From: Lineus longissimus
Lineage: Eukaryota; Nemertea; Pilidiophora; Heteronemertea; Lineidae
DNA length: 64,000 bases
Assembly: GCF_910592395.1 (NCBI RefSeq)
Contig: NC_088313.1
Coordinates: 7,814,501 to 7,878,500 of the forward strand
Direction: 5' to 3'
Under the pieces are notes generated by a model, which did no database searches, was not told the origin of the DNA, and saw nothing but the letters and a program-made list of their open reading frames with translations. Position numbers and translations under genes: made by a program. This document shows positions 1 through 10,619 of this stretch, piece by piece; the stretch's first letter is position 1, and each line of letters begins with the position of its first letter.

Positions 1-366
1 AGCCTTCAAATTTTGACAAATGGAACCATCAAGATATTCCAGAAGGAGACAGTACATGGTGTTGAGTCACACTGGACTGAACTGCACGTGACAAAGTATT
101 ACAAAAATTATAATTCGCAAGGGCCACTCCATCTCATCAAAATCTGTTTCATCAGCGTCCATCTCATTGTCTACTGAGGAACCCAGAATTATCTTCTCAT
201 CACTGTCACTGCCAGGGTCGTCATCACTGCCTATGTCCGCATCCTTGTCATTAGCATGGCTCGAAACCAAAGAGTCTGGAGCTGAAAGTCCATGAAACCA
301 TGTTGGCTGCAACAAGTCCTCTTTACATGACCAACAATAATCGGTCGGAATCAGGCCCTGATCAAG
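1..366. repeat. Direct repeat copy 1 (366 bp), partner at 1133-1498
   Basis: The first 366 bases reappear at 1133-1498 with an exact offset of 1132 and no difference that I noticed. The unit holds the minus-strand C-terminal coding stretch DQGLIPTDYCWSCK plus an acidic tail. It may begin before the window. Near-identity means either a very recent tandem duplication or an unmerged haplotype in the assembly. Confidence 0.85.
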
Positions 367-1113
367 ACCTCCATTTTTACCAGATGAGTCTTTAACTGTC
401 CAGACTTTGAATGCAACCCCACACCGTGCCATACATTTCACTAATTCATCTAAGTGACAGATGCCAGTGTTTGGACAAACACCATGCTTTTCTTTGTCAT
501 CTAACCCATTAGCATCTTGTATAAGGTTTGTCAAGAGCTTGTCTGTTACCCTTAACATCAGGTGTAGTTCATCAATGACAATATTTTTCATTGTTAGTCT
601 AATCAACGGAGGGAATTTGCAGCCATGGTAATTATCGGAGGAACACAATGCATCTTCCCGCATTTCTTTGACTCTCCTGATAATAGAACTGTCCCAGTAA
701 AAGTCACTTGGCTTTGTGACATCTTTTCGGTCCTTCGTTTCGATCTTACAGTAGATACAAGCAAAGTTGGAATTTGCACTACACAAGCCCAGTACTAAAA
801 GTAGGAACTTATAGTCACCCCCTAGACAGATCTTTAGTTGCAGCTCTTCCAGGGTGAAGGGATTGAGATTTGCAAGTAAGACATGCAATGAATGCATAAT
901 ACTTGCAATGCATCCAGTATTGATCGGATTGGTCATTCTTGCCTGTGTTGCCTCCCTACCCTCAATGATACTGTCCAAACTGTGGTGATGAATCACTTGG
1001 GGGATGCAGAGGGCCAATTTTGTGGTAGATTTGCCCATGTATCGTGAAACAGTAAGGTCCTGGTGTTCGTGGCGTGAACATTTGCGCGGATAGTGATGCA
1101 AAGGCCATTGCAC
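67..1113 (-). CDS. Chimeric ORF, multicopy invertebrate family (GGDYKFLL / ACIYCK type)
   Basis: This is a 348-codon minus-strand ORF. The upstream two thirds (373-1113) carry GGDYKFLLLVLGL, a CxxC pair in FACIYCK, and IDELHLMLRVTDKLLTNL. I recall this combination from a high-copy, TE-like family of cnidarians and molluscs whose function I do not know. After SSGKNGG the reading runs directly into the duplicated 366-bp unit (DQGLIPTDYCWSCK and an acidic end). That unit belongs to the C-terminus of the neighbouring, different family. The ORF therefore looks like a fusion made by the duplication, with the natural C-terminus missing. It may not be expressed. The start codon is uncertain because the family normally has more N-terminal sequence. 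Confidence 0.45.
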   Translation of the reverse strand: MQWPLHHYPRKCSRHEHQDLTVSRYMGKSTTKLALCIPQVIHHHSLDSIIEGREATQARMTNPINTGCIASIMHSLHVLLANLNPFTLEELQLKICLGGDYKFLLLVLGLCSANSNFACIYCKIETKDRKDVTKPSDFYWDSSIIRRVKEMREDALCSSDNYHGCKFPPLIRLTMKNIVIDELHLMLRVTDKLLTNLIQDANGLDDKEKHGVCPNTGICHLDELVKCMARCGVAFKVWTVKDSSGKNGGLDQGLIPTDYCWSCKEDLLQPTWFHGLSAPDSLVSSHANDKDADIGSDDDPGSDSDEKIILGSSVDNEMDADETDFDEMEWPLRIIIFVILCHVQFSPV

Positions 1114-1132
1114 TATTGTATTGTTAAATGTG

Positions 1133-1498
1133 AGCCTTCAAATTTTGACAAATGGAACCATCAAGATATTCCAGAAGGAGACAGTACATGGTGTTGAGTC
1201 ACACTGGACTGAACTGCACGTGACAAAGTATTACAAAAATTATAATTCGCAAGGGCCACTCCATCTCATCAAAATCTGTTTCATCAGCGTCCATCTCATT
1301 GTCTACTGAGGAACCCAGAATTATCTTCTCATCACTGTCACTGCCAGGGTCGTCATCACTGCCTATGTCCGCATCCTTGTCATTAGCATGGCTCGAAACC
1401 AAAGAGTCTGGAGCTGAAAGTCCATGAAACCATGTTGGCTGCAACAAGTCCTCTTTACATGACCAACAATAATCGGTCGGAATCAGGCCCTGATCAGG
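1133..1498. repeat. Direct repeat copy 2 (366 bp)
   Basis: Partner of bases 1-366. Here the minus-strand reading enters from the exon with PPSRRSLEKKLQRAHFVT, which is the expected order for the HAFTGCD family. This copy is therefore probably the original and the copy at the window start the duplicate. Confidence 0.85.
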
Positions 1499-3143
1499 AG
1501 ATGCTGTATTGGCATGGCTCCACAAAACAGTGACGAAGTGAGCCCTCTGCAATTTTTTCTCAAGTGATCTGCGTGATGGTGGCAGCAAGGCACAGTCGAT
1601 CTTCTTGATATTGACCAGTGGGTTTGCCTGAAACAAAGTGGCAATAAATGAGTGTGGTATCCATTGGTGGTGCATATAGGATTTAAACAGCTTATGGCAA
1701 AGTTTACCTTTAAAAATGGTTAGAAATCTGTAGAGGGAAGGGAAAGAGTCATTCCATAATGGACTTAATTTAACTAGGTACCTTATCGACTTTGCCTGAC
1801 ATCTTCATCAATTTAGTGTAGCGTGCTTCATCCATATCTTGGTCTTTGGTTTGGCCATAAACCTTGCAGACAAACTGCAATATTCAAGTTGACATCACCA
1901 CCAACATCGCCCATACTGGTGAACAGTTTGAGAAAGCGCCCAGTTTTATCTTTTAGAAGTATCTCCCGGGGTTTTACTTTGCCTTTCCTGAAATAATAAA
2001 ATGCAAAATAAGAAGTTGTACTTTCCAACAGTGTCAGAATGACAAAATATTTATATCAAATGTCATTCATGTTTGAAGTAAACTCTTAATAATCTAAATA
2101 CACATAATATTTTCTTTATCCAACTGTGCTGGTACTGTATGTTTCTCCATCTGATAACTGAAAAATCTAATTTTAAAAGAATCCCACCTGTAAAAGGAAG
2201 AGGTGAAATCACATCCTGTGAATGCATGGTATCCCAATACCAGAAATCCCCGACCTCGAACTTGCGCATGCGCACTAATTACCATCTCGGCCGATCAACG
2301 CAGTAGTGCGCTTAGCTTAGGGCAATCTCCAAAAGCTGAGTTAATCAGGCGGTGGGGAGCATTACGCACTTTGCCGATAGCCCATTGGTTTCCTCTAATG
2401 TCTAGCTAATACTGTGCAAAATTTCAGTGAATTTAGTCAAAAAAATCCTTTGTCCACCTTTGTACCGCCGCTTTGCATGCATTGATGAAGTTCAAACAGG
2501 GAAAATCAGGAAAATAAGCCTTTGAGGCGTTTTTACGGCTCAAAAACTGGCATTTCTAGAGATAATATTTTAGTTGCCGATAGATCCGCGAGAGGGCAAT
2601 ACCATCTAGAGTCATAATAACACTGCTTCTGGTGTTTTGGAACATTTTTTTCTTTGTCCACTTGCATGCCGAAGTTGGAGGTTTTAATGATGTGACAGCA
2701 AAAAATTGAATTGGTCATTGCGAGGGGGTCACTAGGGAGCTTGGGGGGTTGATCTATGCAATATACCTAGTTTTAAATCGTGCTTGTTTCATGCTAATGT
2801 GAAACACCATCATTCTGATACTACTGAGATTTAAATTTTTCACTCTAGATTTTAAATGAAGTTTGAAAATTCATTTTTCACTTGATGATCATGCTAATTA
2901 TGACTGCATGAGTCCAGTTTCCCTGCACCCAAAGTTTATTACTGATGGTAGCTTTCCTATATCTAATTGTCTAATGTAAAAAAGTTGGGCATTTTGTGGG
3001 GGGTGTACTGTGGTCTTGGCCTCTCCTACTTTGGGGGTGGGGGTGGGGTGGGGGTGGGGTGGGGTGGAGGTTGGTCTTGTTGGCATCCAGGTTTGAGATA
3101 TCATAAAACTCTTGACTGGTGTTATTATGGACTACTCGTTTTT

Positions 3144-3194
3144 AGCTCACCTCTTAGCAGAGGTGAGCTTATCCCATACCGTGGCGTCCGTCGT

Positions 3195-3229
<35 letters not shown>

Positions 3230-4269
3230 CGTCGTCCGTTAGCAGGGCACGTTTCGTAACTGTTAGAGCTATTGAGTTGAAACTTGGTACACATGTACCC
3301 TTATGTAATGACACCTTGGAGACCAAGTTTCGGTCCGATTCGTTTCATGGTTTGGCCACCAGGGGGCCAAACGTTAAAAGTGAAAATATGCAATATCTCC
3401 CTTAATAGTAGTCGGGAAATTTTGAAAAAAATATTGTAGGTACTTCTAGCAAAGGTGCATCATATATCCTCCGGGTTTTTGATTTGACCTCCTTTTCAAC
3501 GTCACAGAGGTCAAATGGTGTAAATTGGCCGTTAGGATGTAACGATGGCACGTTTCTAAACTGCAATGACTATTGATACCAAATTTGGTACACATTTACC
3601 CCTTAGTCAGGTGATCTCAGGGACCGAAGTTTGGTCCAATATAATTCACCACTTGACCACCAGGGGGCAAAATCCAAAAACCTTAAAAATGTGATTATTC
3701 CTTAACTTCTTGCCCGATTGCCACCAATTTGATATCATGGGTACATCTAACCACCATACAGTATATGTCACACAGGTTTTTAATTTGACCTTCTTGTCAA
3801 GGTCACAGAGGTCAAATGGCGTAAATTGGCCGTCAGGCCGTAACTATGGCACGTTTCTTAACTGCAATGACTATTGATCACAAATTAAGTACACATGTAC
3901 CCCTTGGTCAGGTGATCTCAGGTACCGAAGTTTGGTGCGATCTGATTTGCCGTTTGGCCTCCAGGGAGGGGGCCAAATCCTAAATTCTTCAAAATGCCAT
4001 TATTCCTAGTAATGACTTCCCCGATTGTCACCAATTTTATATCATAGGTACATCTAATTCTCACAACCATTCAATGTGTCACCCGGGTCTTCTTTGATTT
4101 GACCTACTTTTCAAGGTCACAGAGGTCGAATGTACTGTAAATTGGCCATTTTGGGGAAATTGTAATTGCTTGGACCTACATCAAACCTAACACTACATGA
4201 CACAATACCATGCTCTTTATCCATCTTTCCTCCACATGAGGTGAGCACAATGGCCCTGGCCATTTCATT
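3144..4269 (+). mobile_element. Helentron-like (HINE) element E1
   Basis: The 5' end has a stem-loop GCTCACCTC / GAGGTGAGC (3145-3168) just after TTTTA. The 3' end has GAGGTGAGC (4238-4246), the inverse complement of the 5' end, followed by the hairpin AATGGCC-CT-GGCCATT and TCATT. Asymmetric terminal inverted repeats plus a 3' hairpin are the known layout of Helitron2/Helentron non-autonomous elements. The interior is three or more diverged units of about 300 bp containing TATGGCACGTTTCTTAACTG and AAGGTCACAGAGGTCAAATG. R2 shows the uninterrupted site at 48004-48009 (CGTTTTTCTCTC), so insertion left no target duplication. Confidence 0.75.
3187..3238. repeat. (GTC)n microsatellite
   Basis: A CGTC/GTCGTC triplet run lies near the 5' end of E1. 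Similar GTC runs follow the 5' ends of the related elements near 38990 and 14610, so the tract appears to be part of the element family. Confidence 0.8.
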
Positions 4270-4849
4270 CTCTCTTGTAATTCGGCAATTTTATATCAGA
4301 TAACAAAGCGTAATTCAAACGGATACCGCATCTCGTTGAGGCTGCCATTGTGATTGATTGCTGCGAGCTGATTCGTCAATGGCGGCACGTGACTGATTAC
4401 ACTGGCGGCCTCTATCGGACGGCGTTGGTCGGGTTTTTCTGGTGTTGCTGGCAGTCCTTTTGGGCTCTTCAAGGACATCTACGATGTTGAACACATTGAT
4501 GTGCCTCCTGCTATTGCCGTTCCCACAGTCCATGATAACTTTGGTCATGGACCTCGCTTCGCGTCATTGCAATCCAAGTACTCCAATGAGTATAACCAGG
4601 ACATCAGTGTCAGATGCTCGTACAATGACAGTACTGGCAGTTATGGAGATGAAATGCAATCAGTGTATCAGCTTCCTCATGATTAGCCTGCATGTGAGGG
4701 GGGTTGGTGACGGTGATCATTTGACAGTCATCTGAAACATACTTGAAGCATTCACCGCCATAGGAGGCGTACAGGGTCTTTCCATTCAAGATGTTTGTAT
4801 AGTGGTCTTTTCCCCATTCCTTTATAAAAAACCGTCCACGCTCATTTTT

Positions 4850-5404
4850 GGCTCGCCATTAGGGGCACTGGACGAAATGCGATTTTTAAGCACCATTAAG
4901 TTTGAATGCTGAAAGGTGTTTCTATCTTTGAGCAAAACTTAATGGTGCATTAAAAGTGCATTAAATACGACTGAAATATATTGTCTTAAAGCTAACTAAA
5001 AGGTGCATAAAGGTACATTTAATTTAATTGGTTTAAAAGTAGTGTAAATGTGTTATTATCACAATGACCTGTATAAGCACCTTTAAACATCTCCTTTAAT
5101 TTGCAGAAATATGGTAGCATCTTTCAGTAGTGTTTAAAGGTGACTTAATGTTGCAGTAATAAAATGTAGCTTAAATCTGTATTTAAGATGCTGATCCTAG
5201 TATTCAGGAAACAAGTCCAGTCAACACTGGATGGAATGCGATTTTTAAGCACATTTTACGTATGGCTGAAATGCTATTTTTAAGCACCTGTACGCATGGC
5301 TTTATGATGCTGAAAGCTGTATCCATATTTATGCAAAATTTACCGGTTCATTAAAGGCCACTTAAAGAAACTATCTTGAATAAACTGAAAGCTGCTAAAT
5401 CTAC
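4850..5404. other. AT-rich non-coding stretch with imperfect direct repeat
   Basis: No gene was seen. The motif AATGCGATTTTTAAGCAC and the following segment (about 4874-4965) recur in diverged form at about 5237-5350. This looks like remains of a repeat and is not classified. Confidence 0.4.
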
Positions 5405-5589
5405 TTAAAGGGAGGGCCCAACGCTATTCAAACCTGTTCAAGTTACATTATTTTGATGATGTATGTCTAAATAAATCATTGTCGATGTTTATTTGCATTT
5501 TCCTGGCCGTTTGTTGATTTTAGAACCACTTTTGTGCGCTTGTGAGTAGGGCTAGATTAAGCGTCTGCTATAAAAAGTGACGACAAGTG

Positions 5590-5630
5590 GCGCCACCCTC
5601 CGGTGTGACGTCATGCCATGTATCATCCGA
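5590..5630 (+). promoter_or_regulatory. Subterminal promoter block with CRE-like TGACGTCA (Kolobok-A left)
   Basis: GCGCCACC (5590-5597) is followed by TGACGTCA (5606-5613) and CATGTAT, about 135 bp before the transposase start. The same ordered block (GTCTGCTA, GCGCCACC, TGACGTCA, CATGTAT) occurs inverted at the right end (TGACGTTA at 28607-28614) and at both ends of Kolobok-B. It is probably a shared promoter for the two genes. Confidence 0.6.
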
Positions 5631-5747
5631 AACAGCTGACCGCCATGTTTAGTGCTTTGTGTATACTGTGCATAGTTGAGAGTGAAATCTGTGTCAAATA
5701 TCCGATATTTTTAGCGATCTATTGTGTTTCTTTTGTTCTGTATTGGA

Positions 5748-8700
5748 ATGGCTGAAAAGCCAAAGAGACCGAGAAAGGACGGGGGCACGCGTTGTGCAGC
5801 ATGGGGTTGCGATAATTCGAAACTGAAGGACAATATCGGCGTGTTCGAATTTCCCTGTAAGAATAAGGAACCTGAGAGATTTTCTTGTTGGTGTAAAGTA
5901 GTGAAACGTACGCGTATGGACTTTCGATACGTCAAAGGAACGTCTAGACTGTGTGCTGCTCATTTCGATGACAGTCAGATTGCTAATCTGACGAGGATCA
6001 AGTCAATGAGGGAGGCGGACCCGGAGGCTGCGAGGAAGATTCCGTGGAGGTTGGCGAGTGACGCCAGACCAAACCCAGCCCTGATGTCCAAGCGACCGAT
6101 ACATGGTACCAGTACATCAACGCCCACACCTGTGACGCCAGCTGCACCACTTGCAGGGACTGAGGAGACCCCAAGGAGACCCCCGAGGACAATACCAAGA
6201 ACTAGGCTTCGGCCTGGGGCAGCCAAGCTGGAGAGGAAAAGGGTGAGCCTTTTTATCTACAAATTTTGCCTACCCCAAAACCGACTATAGACAAGAGCAG
6301 GCCCTACATCATATAGCATACATGTAATCAGGCCTGTCACTGTCAGTGCAGTGTCAATGCCAGGGCCAGGGATGAGGAGGAGGCTACACTGAGTCTTTTA
6401 ATTTGTATTAGCTGGCACAACTTACTTTTTATTTTATATAACTTCTTTTCAATTGCAGACAGTTCAAGATGCCATGATGGATGCGACCCCCATTCTCCCA
6501 GTTGAACCCCCAGTAGACTGTGGGACCGACATGAATCAGCCACTGCTTGATGGAGTTGAATCTGAACAGCAGGTTGGTAATCAGACTTAAACTTGGTTAT
6601 TGCATAGTATTGATAAAAGCAAGGCTAGGACTAGGTTATGCTAGAAGAGAGTGCCCAGTTGTCACATATGTGATGTGACTCATGCCCCGCACAGATCAAA
6701 ATACATGCTGACTGCCCTCACCCTTAATTTAATTAGCAACATGAATGGCAAGTCTGTTCTTTTTTCAGCCAAATGAAGTATCACACTCACAGGTTAGCCA
6801 GCTCCATATTCACCTGGCACGAAGCGCTATGAAAAGAAAACCACATCGCTCCATCAGGGTCCAGGCCAGGCCTACTACTTTCACACAAGGTGAGTGAATT
6901 AATCATATGCTGCAGGTTTTCTTCTGCTTGACCTCATCTTTGTGATTTTCTACAATACAAAATATGTACTGAATACCACATTGTAATGTAGATTGGTTCT
7001 GACTGTCACTTGGGATGGAATGCACGTAAATATTTCAGTTCATGACATTTTCCTCATGCAATGTCACCTTTTTTTATTCACAGGTACCCAAACAGACATG
7101 CTCCCCACATGTGTGTGCCAAGCTGAGGGTGGGCGGTCATCGGAGGTAGAACAGTTGCCCTCTGAGTCTGGGAGAGCTGTGACAGACGTGACACTGACAG
7201 ATGAGGAGTCTTTAATGGACACAGATGATGAATCCACCTATCCTGAGAAGGATGATGACCCAGATTATGTCCCAGATTCCGATGAATCCGAAGAGGAACA
7301 AGATTTTCTTGATGACCCTGTCGAGAAAGAGTAAGTGTACATTACATCATCAATCAATGCTTTGATGATGACTACCGGTACTCTCTGGAGTTTTTTTAGT
7401 ACTAAATGACATTGTGGTTGGGTGTGCCATATTGGCTCCATGGTAGTTTGTACTCAAGAGTTTTTCAATAGAAAGTTTTGATGAATGATTTGATTTACAT
7501 TATCGCTATTAGAATACAATGTATCTTTTTGTTGCAGGCAAGATCCAATGTCCGAGAAGAAGTACTTGGTATCTCCAGCTTGATGTCTTTGTTTGCGACG
7601 TGCCCAGTTTGTTGCTCAGTGTCATCCCGGCAGATAAAGCAGATTGGCACCTTCATTTCTGTACATCAGCAATGCACAAACCAGGGATGTGGCTTTTCCA
7701 GGTACGTTTTCCTTTTATCATGACAATGAACAAGGAATAAGTTGGCATGATGTATTGTTGGTCAACTGCAATCTTGAATATTGCTCTTTATCCACTGTTG
7801 ACATGAGTCTTAGTGGCCTTCAGAAATGAATGGAACACCAACTGTGGTGTTGTTAGTTACTGTACATTTGCATTGATACTCAATAGGGTCCTTTCTCTCC
7901 ATTAAATGTACATACATATATATGGTTATGTTTTTTCTTTCAGGTCTTGGAATAGCCAGTCAATGTATGGTAATTTGCCTGCAGGAAATGTGCTTCTGTC
8001 GAGTGCGATATTGTTCTCCGGGGCAATTCCTTCCCAGGTACTGCAGGTTTTTAATATACTTGGCTGCCAAACGATTTGCAGAAACACATTCTTCAATCAC
8101 CAAAGACAGTTTCTATGTCCAGCTGTGGAGGCCGTATGGACTGCAGAGGAGGGTGAAGTCCTCAATGCTGTCAAGGAACAGGACACCCCTCTGGTGGTTG
8201 GAGGTGACGGACGCTCGGACACTCCTGGTCATTCTGCCAAGTACGGATCATACTCGTTGATGAACCTTGACTCAAAGAAGATTGTATCTATGGAGCTTGT
8301 CCAAGTAAGTAGAAATCATTCATTTTTTGAATTTTTCAATTATGTAGCCTACACTATTGAAATTGGTGAAAGCTAATTAGTCGTATCCTATCTCTGGCTA
8401 CATGCTTTAAAAAGTTTCAGAAGTTAAATTTATGACCTAAGTCTAAAATGTTCTATTTATGATTGTTATTCTTCAGAGCACAGAGGTCAAGTCTTCAGTC
8501 CATATGGAAAAAGAAGGACTGATCCGCTGCATCGACTTCTTGAAGGAGCGGGGATTCACTCTGGACAAGATCATTACCGACCGCCATGTCCAAATACAGA
8601 AGTGGATCCGAGAGAATCTGCATGACACTGCACACTTCTTTGATGCCTGGCACCTAGCCAAAAGTGAGTATTTTCTGTAAACTTTGTAATGTAAATAAAC

Positions 8701-9802
8701 GAAACAATGTTACAAGATGATGCTAGGACGTCTAAATTAGCTTGAATATGACATTGTGAGTAATGTAGTTGAGTTTGATGTAAAAATAGCCCCCCCCCCC
8801 CCCCCCAGGTGGAATTTGTCTCTGTACAATGTTGTTGGTGACACATTTTCTCTTATTTCTGATTTGAAGAAGAAGTTGCTCAAACTGTCAAAGGAGAAGG
8901 GGTGCGAGTTAGCTGCCCAGTGGTGCAAGGCAATAATTAACCATGTGTACTACGTTGCCTCCAACACTCCAGAGGGCCAGGCCGACCTCATCATAGCAAA
9001 GTGGCTTTCACTCGACAACCACGTCCACAATGTACACAGAGGCCACGGAGAATTGTTTCCCAAGTGTGGTCATGGTAGACTGGGAAGGACGAAACAGAGG
9101 AGGAACAAGTGGCTGACTGCAGGTAAATAAGCATGTATATTTTGTTAGGTTTTCTTTAGGGAATGGCATTATGACACACCAATTAAATTCCTGGATTTCC
9201 TTCCTTTTTCCAAGAGGGTAGGATTTTCATCATGTTCCCATTGATCATTTTGCCAGGGAGGTCCTTATGTGTACATGTATTACTGTATTTTCAGGGACAA
9301 AGGTTTCCACACAGCTCACAAAGATAATAACTGCAAAAAGGTTTGTGAAGGACGTTGGCAAGATATCGTGTGGTCAGCAGACATCAGGTCTCGAGGCATT
9401 CTACAGCGTAATCAACCATTTTGCACCGAAGCAGTTTCATTTCAGTCATGAGGGCATGGAAAGTAGGTAAGTTATTGTTAATACGATGGATGGGTTGGGT
9501 CAAGATTACTGCAATGTTCGCGAGGAGAGGTCACACCTCATCCTGTGCATATACAATCTCTCTCGATGTACCTCTCACTGTCAGTGCATGTACATATCTA
9601 AATGCTGTGCAGTGAATGCAATTGATTTAAATATTTATTACGGTTCATTTCAGGCTCCGTGTGGCTGCCTTGCACTACAATGAAAATAGCAACAAGGACC
9701 AGGCTGTTACCCAGGACGGTCAGGAGAGATGGGAGGTGCTGTTTCCAAAGGTGAAGAAGGGTGGTTACTCAGTGCGTCCAGTCAGGAAACCAAGTACATA
9801 TG
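5748..9802 (+). pseudogene. Kolobok-A THAP-DDE transposase, exons 1-10 (frameshifted)
   Basis: Exons: 5748-6242, 6459-6572, 6769-6889, 7084-7330, 7538-7701, 7944-8304, 8477-8663, 8862-9122, 9295-9466, 9654-9802. The last exon is at 27241-27410. Exon 1 encodes a THAP zinc finger (CAAWGC ... LCAAHF). Exon 4 is acidic (DDPDYVPDSDESEEEQ). Exon 5 has CPVCC ... CTNQGC cysteines. Exon 6 has GGDGRSDTPGHSAKYGSY, exon 7 IITDRH, and exon 9 SGLEAFYSVINHFAP, which give a D-D-E set. Exons 6 to 10 match Kolobok-B exactly in length. Two lesions: exon 5 is 164 nt instead of 168, putting a TGA after KKYLVSPA, and the exon 8 acceptor is TG (8860-8861) instead of AG. The start MAEKPKRPRK is chosen by alignment to copy B. 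Confidence 0.8.
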
Positions 9803-10619
9803 GTAAGACTTTTTAGCTCAGCTGACAAAGTCAGCGGAGCTAGTCAAATAGCTATTCGATTGGTGTCCGTCCTTCCACCCATCCTGCCATCCTTCCATCC
9901 ATCCATCCATCTGTAGGCAAAGTTGGGCATTTTGTAATCATACAACCGAGGCACTTCAAATCTAGTCTTGCTTATAAACACCGCAGAAAATGTTGCTTTC
10001 GGAAAAAAATTTGGGCGATTCGACTCAAATTCAGCTGCCCAGGGGGCAAAATGCGTAAATGAAAAAACAATTTTTTGACGCTCTATTCCAGCAGATAAAA
10101 GCTCGAAATAAAGTTGAAAAGGTCTTCATGATACAGAAGTTTTGATATAATATAGATTAGTGTGGATTTATATCACCAGTTGGCGGTAGTGAGCAAAACT
10201 GTTGTTTGACCCCGGATGACCCCGCTTTAAATTTCCCGCCGCGAACTGACATGAAAACCTCGAACCTGAGGGAATACCGGACTGCTGGTATTGCCAGTGC
10301 ATCCACTGTATGAACGGCTCGTCTGGGGTAAATTGACGATCAAGAAAATGGCGGTGACCTTTTTATTTCTACCGGAGCGATGATTTTGTAAGTGACAAAT
10401 TTTCTTATTTAAGCCTTTACGGAAATGTATTTTGGTACGAAACTTCACACGTTTATAGAAAAGATCAACGAGAATGTGTTCAAATGCCCTCATAACGATG
10501 AGTTCAACGGAATTTTGTCAAAACAACCTTCGAATGGAGTCAACTTTCTTTGCGAAATTGAAGCGACGACCTCATTATTTATCGTAATTTATGCAGATCT
10601 GAGTCCAGCTGATGGGTGA

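Larger units (their letters stand above)
2235..4447. mobile_element. Element R1: unclassified TIR DNA transposon carrying a nested Helentron-like insert
   Basis: The left end begins CAATACCAGAAATCCCCGACC. The right end read in reverse is CAACACCAGAAAAACCCGACC. A second copy (R2) lies at 46892-48186, about 44.66 kb away, and is nearly identical over 2235-3098. R1 sits inside a coding exon of the HAFTGCD gene. It lacks about 240 bp that R2 has after position 3098, and it carries a Helentron-like insertion at 3144-4269 that R2 lacks. I see no transposase ORF, so it is non-autonomous. The superfamily was not recognised and no clear target duplication was found. Confidence 0.7.
1199..4840 (-). pseudogene. 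Decayed HAFTGCD-family gene (FEN/PIN-nuclease-like motifs), split by element R1
   Basis: Minus-strand exons in order: 4838-4448 (ECFKYVSDD, NHEEADTLIAFHLHN, then in another frame TVIVRASDTDVLVILIG, then VIMDCGNGNSRRHINV and EEPKRTA); 2234-2188 (GYHAFTGCDFTSSFYR); about 1996-1790 (GKVKPREILLKDKTGRF, and in a shifted frame KVYGQTKDQDMDEARY); 1636-1199 (ANPLVNIKKIDCALLPPS and an acidic tail). The family is abundant in marine invertebrates. EEAD, SDTDV and GCD followed by GKGK resemble XPG/FEN-type PIN nuclease active-site motifs; that is my inference. Damage: a frameshift near 4655, an in-frame TGA at 4564-4566 where CGA is expected, a frameshift near 1870, and R1 inserted between EEPKRTA and GYHAFTGCD. 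Exon joins use GT-AG sites. Confidence 0.65.

Noticed and set aside
2967-3405. Overlapping plus-strand ORFs rich in Gly, Ser or Arg
   Set aside because: They translate a G-rich tract and the GTC microsatellite at the start of E1; they start at non-ATG codons and are not kept in R2.
4451-4686. Plus-strand frame PPAIAVPTVHDNFGHGPRF as a gene
   Set aside because: The minus strand of the same bases encodes conserved family motifs (SDTDVLVILIG, VIMDCGNGNSRRHINV), so the plus frame is its shadow.
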